Shown here: positions 6,508 through 9,796 of the stretch, piece by piece
How positions within the stretch are numbered: position 1 is the first letter of the stretch
How the letters are laid out: every line of letters begins with the position of its first letter
DNA from: JAEMQF01 sp031396305
GTDB taxonomy: Bacteria; Pseudomonadota; Gammaproteobacteria; Burkholderiales; Burkholderiaceae_C
Direction: 5' to 3'
Assembly (NCBI GenBank): GCA_031396305.1
Contig: JANNKM010000167.1
Span: 1-9,796, forward strand
Length of the DNA: 9,796 nucleotides
Position numbers and translations under genes: made by a program
Notes under the pieces: generated by a model
Seen by the model: the letters and a program-made list of their open reading frames with translations, nothing else
Told to the model about the DNA's origin: nothing
The model's database searches: none

Positions 6508-7332
6508 ATGCGCCAAGGCCTGTCTCGACTGCGCAAGAAACTCGTGAGTCGCGCCACGTTGCGCGCGGTCGTTGCGCTGACCACTTTCGTGCTGCTTTGG
6601 GAGTTGGGTTCGCGCTCGCCAGAATGGATGGGCTCGGCGCTGCCCTGGATCGGCAAGATCCCGGCGCCCAGCGGCGTGCTCAAGGCTTGGGGCGGCCTGC
6701 TGAACAACGCCGGCTACTGGGAAAGCTGGTATCTCAGCCTGGTGCGGGTGCTTGCCGGCTTCAGCGCGGCGATGCTGCTGGGCATTCCCCTGGGCCTGAT
6801 GATGGCGGTGAGCAAGGCGGTGCACGGCGTGGTCTTCCCCAGCTTCGAGTTGCTGCGGCCGATTCCGCCGCTGGCCTGGGTGCCGGCGTCGATCATCTTC
6901 TGGCCCACGGCGGAAATGTCGATCGCTTTCGTGACCTTCCTGGGCGCCTTCTTCACGATCGTGATCAACGTCGTCGGCGGCGCCAAATCGATCGATGTGC
7001 GCTATTTCCAGGCGGCGCAAGCCATGGGGGCTTCGCAATGGGACATCTTCCGCCGCGTGGTGTTGCCCGCCACGCTGCCCTCGATCGTCGTGGGATCGGC
7101 GGTGGGCATGGGTATTACCTGGGAAGTGGTGGTGGCGGCGGAGATGATCTCCGGTGGCGGCAAGAGCGCCGAGGGCGGCGGCCTGGGCTTCTTCATCTGG
7201 AACTCCTACGTGGGCGGCTCGTATGAGCAGATCGTCATCGGCATGATCAGCATCGGCATCGCGGGCTTCGCCTGCAGCGAGGCACTGCGTACCCTCGGCG
7301 GCCTGGTGACGCCCTGGTTGAAACAGCGTTGA
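6508..7332 (+). CDS. ABC importer permease 2 (SsuC/TauC-like)
   Basis: A 274-residue inner-membrane permease of normal length with no extra domain. Predicted helices lie near 18-34, 78-101, 108-131, 138-158, 195-213 and 241-262. The cytoplasmic coupling loop shows the EAA-type motif as QAAQAMGASQWDIFRRVVLP (QAA at 168-170), which docks onto the ATPases. The preceding stretch FELLRPIPPLAWVP matches FETLRPIPILAWVP in the first permease, so the two are paralogs expected to form a heterodimer. After helix five it has a Gly-rich insert, ISGGGKSAEGGG (214-225). ATG 6508 is three bases after the ATPase 1 stop, with GAGGG at 6496-6500. As the only intact permease, it might have to homodimerise if the sensor-permease is truly broken. 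Confidence 0.92.
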   Translation: MRQGLSRLRKKLVSRATLRAVVALTTFVLLWELGSRSPEWMGSALPWIGKIPAPSGVLKAWGGLLNNAGYWESWYLSLVRVLAGFSAAMLLGIPLGLMMAVSKAVHGVVFPSFELLRPIPPLAWVPASIIFWPTAEMSIAFVTFLGAFFTIVINVVGGAKSIDVRYFQAAQAMGASQWDIFRRVVLPATLPSIVVGSAVGMGITWEVVVAAEMISGGGKSAEGGGLGFFIWNSYVGGSYEQIVIGMISIGIAGFACSEALRTLGGLVTPWLKQR

Positions 7333-7342
7333 GGAAGTCGCG

Positions 7343-8230
7343 ATGAATGACCAAAAGCCCGCAGGCGGCACGCTCGGTGAAATCCGGGTCGACAAAATCA
7401 CCAAGGCCTACGGGTCCGGGCCTTTCGCCAAGACCGTGGTGCAAGACTGCTCGTTCACGATCGAGCGCAACAAGCTCACGGTGATGATCGGCCCGTCCGG
7501 GTGCGGCAAGAGCACGTTGATCCGCCTGCTGGCCGGCTTCGAGAGGCCCGACAGCGGCAGCGTTCAGATCGATGGTCGCCCGATCACTGGACCCGGCAAG
7601 GACCGTCTCGTGGTGTTCCAGGAGAGTGCGCTGTTCCCATGGATGACGACGCTGGACAACATTCTCTACGGTCCTCGCGCGCGAGGTGAGCGCACCGCGC
7701 AAACCCGGTCGAGGGCGGATTTCCTGCTTGACAAGGTCGGCCTGAGGGCGTTCAGCAAGAAGTACCCGACGCAGCTCTCCGGGGGCATGCAGCGGCGCGC
7801 CGAGTTGGCACGCGCCATGATCAACGATCCGGACGTGATGATCCTGGACGAACCTTTTCGCGGCCTGGACGCAATGTCCAAGGAGCTGATGTGGGAGTAC
7901 TACTCGGCCCTGTACGAGGAGTCGCACCGCACCAACTTCTTCGTCACCACCGACATCGACGAAGCGATCTTCCTCGCCGACCGCCTGATCGTGATGACGA
8001 ACATTCCCACCCGGGTCCGGGCCACGCTCGAGGTCGACATCCCGCGGCCGCGCCGGCTCGCCGACACCTTGCACAACGAGCGCGCCAATCAAATCAAGAT
8101 GCAGGCGCTGTCGCTGCTGCATGAAGAGGCGATGAAATCGTTTTCGGGCGGCAGCCGCGCCGCAACCGACTTCATCGAGGCGTATGCGAAGCGCACCGCC
8201 AAGGCGCCCGAAGCCGCGCCTCCAGTTTGA
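7343..8230 (+). CDS. ABC importer ATPase 2 (NitT/TauT type) lacking the H-loop histidine
   Basis: A 295-residue cytoplasmic ATPase. Walker A is GPSGCGKST (50-58), the Q-loop is VFQESALFPW (Q93), the signature is a normal LSGGM (145-149) and Walker B is MILDE (E170). The H-loop, normally V-T-H-D, is V-T-T203-D, so the catalytic switch histidine is missing. Together with ATPase 1 this suggests an asymmetric pair: its intact signature completes the good site on ATPase 1, while its own defective site meets the defective ATPase 1 signature. The C-terminus shares the LHEEAMKSF tail with ATPase 1. ATG 7343 is preceded by GAGGAAG at 7331-7337, which overlaps the upstream stop. This is the last clear member of the transporter operon. 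Confidence 0.93.
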   Translation: MNDQKPAGGTLGEIRVDKITKAYGSGPFAKTVVQDCSFTIERNKLTVMIGPSGCGKSTLIRLLAGFERPDSGSVQIDGRPITGPGKDRLVVFQESALFPWMTTLDNILYGPRARGERTAQTRSRADFLLDKVGLRAFSKKYPTQLSGGMQRRAELARAMINDPDVMILDEPFRGLDAMSKELMWEYYSALYEESHRTNFFVTTDIDEAIFLADRLIVMTNIPTRVRATLEVDIPRPRRLADTLHNERANQIKMQALSLLHEEAMKSFSGGSRAATDFIEAYAKRTAKAPEAAPPV

Positions 8231-8305
8231 CCCCCGCCCAGGCGCATTGCCGCTGTGAAGTCTGCTCGGACTCAGCGCATCGCTTCCACAAGCCCACGTC
8301 GAAAA

Positions 8306-8310
8306 AAGGA
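8306..8310 (+). promoter_or_regulatory. Ribosome binding site fixing the amidohydrolase start
   Basis: AAGGA lies seven bases before ATG 8318, within an 87-base gap. It favours this start over the in-frame upstream ATG at 8255, whose extra residues (Arg/Ser-rich) look unlike the family. Confidence 0.6.
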
Positions 8311-8317
8311 ACACCCC

Positions 8318-9178
8318 ATGGCCAGTAAAAAAGTGATCGATATGCGCAGTCGCCCGTCGTTCTTGCACGACTTCTATGGCAAGACCCCGGGCACGCCGGA
8401 GTTCGAGGTCGTGAAGTGGCTGAACGGGCGCGTGGGTTCGAAGAACGTCGAGCACTTCACCGGGTCCAGGGATGTGGAGGCGTTTGTGAAGGAGATCAAG
8501 GACACGCGCATCACGGCCAGCGTGGTCGTCGGTCGCGACACGCCGGGCATCAAGCACTCGAACGACGAGATTCACGACCTCGTCAAGCGGCACAAGGAGT
8601 TGGTGGGAGTTGGCTCCATCGATCCGCACCGCTGGGGCATCAAGGCGGCGGTGCAGGAGGTGGAACGCGCGGTCAAGCAGCTTGGCCTGAAAGCCATTAA
8701 CGTCGAACCCGGATTCGGCAACCCACCCCGAAACGCCGACGATCCGGCGCTGTTTCCGATCTACGACACCTGCGACCAGCTCGGCGTACCGGTGACCATC
8801 ATGTCGGGGCCCACCGCGCCGAGCCTTGACATGGTCAACCCGACGGCGGTGGGGCACGTGGCACGCGCGTTTCCGAACCTGTCGATCATCTGCTACCACG
8901 GCTTCTACCCGTTCGTGAACGAGATCATCGGCGTCGCGTTCCGTTGGACCAACGTGTTCATCGTTCCCGACATGTATATCTTCGCGCCCGGCGGCGGCCT
9001 GTATGTCGAGGCCGCGAACGGCTGCCTGCGGCATCAGGTCCTGTTCGGCAGTTCGTATCCGTTTCGCGCGATGGCGCAGTCGATCAACGAGTACCGATCG
9101 GAGCTGGGCTTGAAGGACGACGTGATCGACGACGTGATGTATGGCAACGCGCAGCGGGTGCTGAAGCTCGCGCTGTGA
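8318..9178 (+). CDS. Amidohydrolase-2 family (TIM-barrel) protein with most metal ligands replaced
   Basis: A 286-residue protein with the fold signature of the ACMSD/amidohydrolase-2 group: a strand-1 VIDMRSRP motif, GVGSIDPHR, a barrel strand ending VPVTIMSGP, FPNLSIICYHG, LFGSSYPF, and a C-terminal MYGNAQRVLKL. The usual metal-binding positions are changed. H-x-H after strand 1 is R10-x-R12, the His of the P-V-x-x-H-x-G strand is M162, and the Asp of G-S-D-Y-P is S246. Only H194 is kept. Family members hydrolyse or decarboxylate small carboxylates; with these changes it may be metal-independent (the family member LigI needs no metal) or a binding protein. It follows the importer after 87 bases with a good ribosome site, so it probably belongs to the same pathway. 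The substrate is unknown. Confidence 0.85.
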   Translation: MASKKVIDMRSRPSFLHDFYGKTPGTPEFEVVKWLNGRVGSKNVEHFTGSRDVEAFVKEIKDTRITASVVVGRDTPGIKHSNDEIHDLVKRHKELVGVGSIDPHRWGIKAAVQEVERAVKQLGLKAINVEPGFGNPPRNADDPALFPIYDTCDQLGVPVTIMSGPTAPSLDMVNPTAVGHVARAFPNLSIICYHGFYPFVNEIIGVAFRWTNVFIVPDMYIFAPGGGLYVEAANGCLRHQVLFGSSYPFRAMAQSINEYRSELGLKDDVIDDVMYGNAQRVLKLAL

Positions 9179-9198
9179 CGACCTGAGCAAGCTGCAAC

Positions 9199-9639
9199 GT
9201 GGATCTGCTCGTCCGCCCGGCGTCGAGCGCCGACCTGTTGCAGGTCGTGGCGCTGTGCCGCCAACTCGACCTGCCAGGCGAGGCGGGCTTGAGCATCGAG
9301 GAGGCGGGTGCCCGATTCGAAGCTCTGGTCGCTCGGGAGCAGCACCGAATCTATGTTGCCGAACTGCACGGCCAAGTGGTGGGAACTTTTGCGCTGACGT
9401 TTGTGGGGGGTCTGGCACATTCGGCGCGCGACTCCTGCATCGTCGAGGACGTTGTGGTTGCGCCGCAGCAGCGCGGCCGCGGCATCGGCTCGCAGATGAT
9501 GAGATTTGCAATGCACGAGTGCACCCGGCGACACTGCTACAAACTGGTGCTGTCGAGCCACCTGGACCGTGAACCTGCACACCGTTTCTACGATGGCCTT
9601 GGTTTTCGCAAGCACGGTTTCAGCTTCCTGATCGAATGA
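9199..9639 (+). CDS. GNAT-family N-acetyltransferase
   Basis: A 146-residue cytoplasmic protein that should transfer an acetyl group from acetyl-CoA to an amine of unknown identity. The acetyl-CoA motif A is clear: VEDVVVAPQQRGRGIGSQMM, with the Q-x-x-G-x-G/A pyrophosphate loop QQRGRG and the next helix. The C-terminal part has the typical AHRFYDGLGFRKHGFSF (motif B, GF-x-x strand). The start is a GTG at 9199, 20 bases after the amidohydrolase stop, with only a weak GAGC upstream, so it is probably translated less than its neighbours. It may be cotranscribed, but nothing in the sequence ties it to the oxygenase or transport function. Confidence 0.85.
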   Translation: MDLLVRPASSADLLQVVALCRQLDLPGEAGLSIEEAGARFEALVAREQHRIYVAELHGQVVGTFALTFVGGLAHSARDSCIVEDVVVAPQQRGRGIGSQMMRFAMHECTRRHCYKLVLSSHLDREPAHRFYDGLGFRKHGFSFLIE

Positions 9640-9796
9640 GTGACCTGGTACTGCGACCCAGAAGTTTCGAAACATGAAAGCGCGTCTTCAGCCCGATGGC
9701 GTCGTTGCAAATCCTCGCAATAACTTCGGGTATCGCTGGGGTTTGCGCCGAGCGCTCGGGCCGGATCCATCGCGTTGCTGTTGTTGCGTGACTTCT
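9640..9796. other. Terminal 157 bases without a supportable gene
   Basis: An open frame starts at ATG 9674 and runs to the window end (41 codons, Arg-, Cys- and Pro-rich), but it lacks a ribosome site and recognisable features. I see no terminator hairpin with a T-run and no tRNA. The AT content is slightly higher than in the genes, which fits an intergenic region. Confidence 0.5.

Noticed and set aside
5557..7404. 615-codon open frame on the minus strand
   Set aside because: It is fully opposite ATPase 1 and permease 2, with no recognisable domain, and is rich in His, Arg and Asp as expected of an antisense reading of GC-rich coding DNA.
7247..9580. 777-codon open frame on the minus strand
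   Set aside because: Although it is the longest frame in the window, it covers ATPase 2, the amidohydrolase and GNAT genes on the other strand, all of which have clear motifs. It has none itself.
9674..9796. Possible start of a further gene running off the window
   Set aside because: Only 41 codons are visible, with no ribosome site and no recognisable sequence, so it cannot be told from chance.
1..9796. CRISPR arrays, tRNA or rRNA genes, insertion sequences, attachment sites
   Set aside because: I looked for spaced repeats, terminal inverted repeats, transposase or integrase motifs and tRNA arms on both strands and saw none. The only notable repeat is the 19-bp tandem pair.

Overview
The window is a GC-rich stretch (by eye in the low-to-mid 60s percent) in which every gene I can support lies on the + strand. 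Codon use, strong GAGG-type ribosome sites and protein style suggest a betaproteobacterium of the Burkholderiales (Rubrivivax/Methylibium/Leptothrix-like). This is an inference from style, as there is no rRNA or other marker gene here.

Region 1 (1-2980) is a multicomponent Rieske non-heme iron oxygenase: the C-terminal half of the alpha subunit (cut by the window edge), a small beta subunit, a 2Fe-2S/FAD/NAD(P)H reductase, and a Rieske ferredoxin with an extra C-terminal cyclic-nucleotide-binding-like (CRP/cNMP) domain. Region 2 (3051-8230) is a NitT/TauT/SsuABC-type ABC importer with one periplasmic binding protein, two permeases and two ATPases. The first permease carries its own N-terminal cNMP-like domain, closely similar to the one on the ferredoxin. 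Region 3 (8318-9639) holds an amidohydrolase-2-fold protein that has lost most of the family's metal ligands, then a GNAT acetyltransferase. The last 157 bases hold no gene I can support.

The natural reading is a transport-plus-oxygenation pathway. The importer brings in a small anionic substrate, with sulfonate-like the best guess from the transporter family. The reductase, ferredoxin and oxygenase then attack it, and the amidohydrolase-like protein may act on a product or bind a ligand. The layout resembles methanesulfonate monooxygenase loci (msmABCD plus msmEFGH), but the substrate cannot be proven from sequence.

The unusual points are: (a) the same degenerate cNMP-like sensor fused both to the oxygenase's electron donor and to the importer's permease; (b) two ATPases with complementary defects (one in the signature motif, the other in the H-loop) that would fall in the same composite ATP site of a heterodimer; (c) an exact 19-bp tandem duplication that frameshifts the sensor-permease and removes its last membrane helix; (d) the amidohydrolase with substituted metal ligands.
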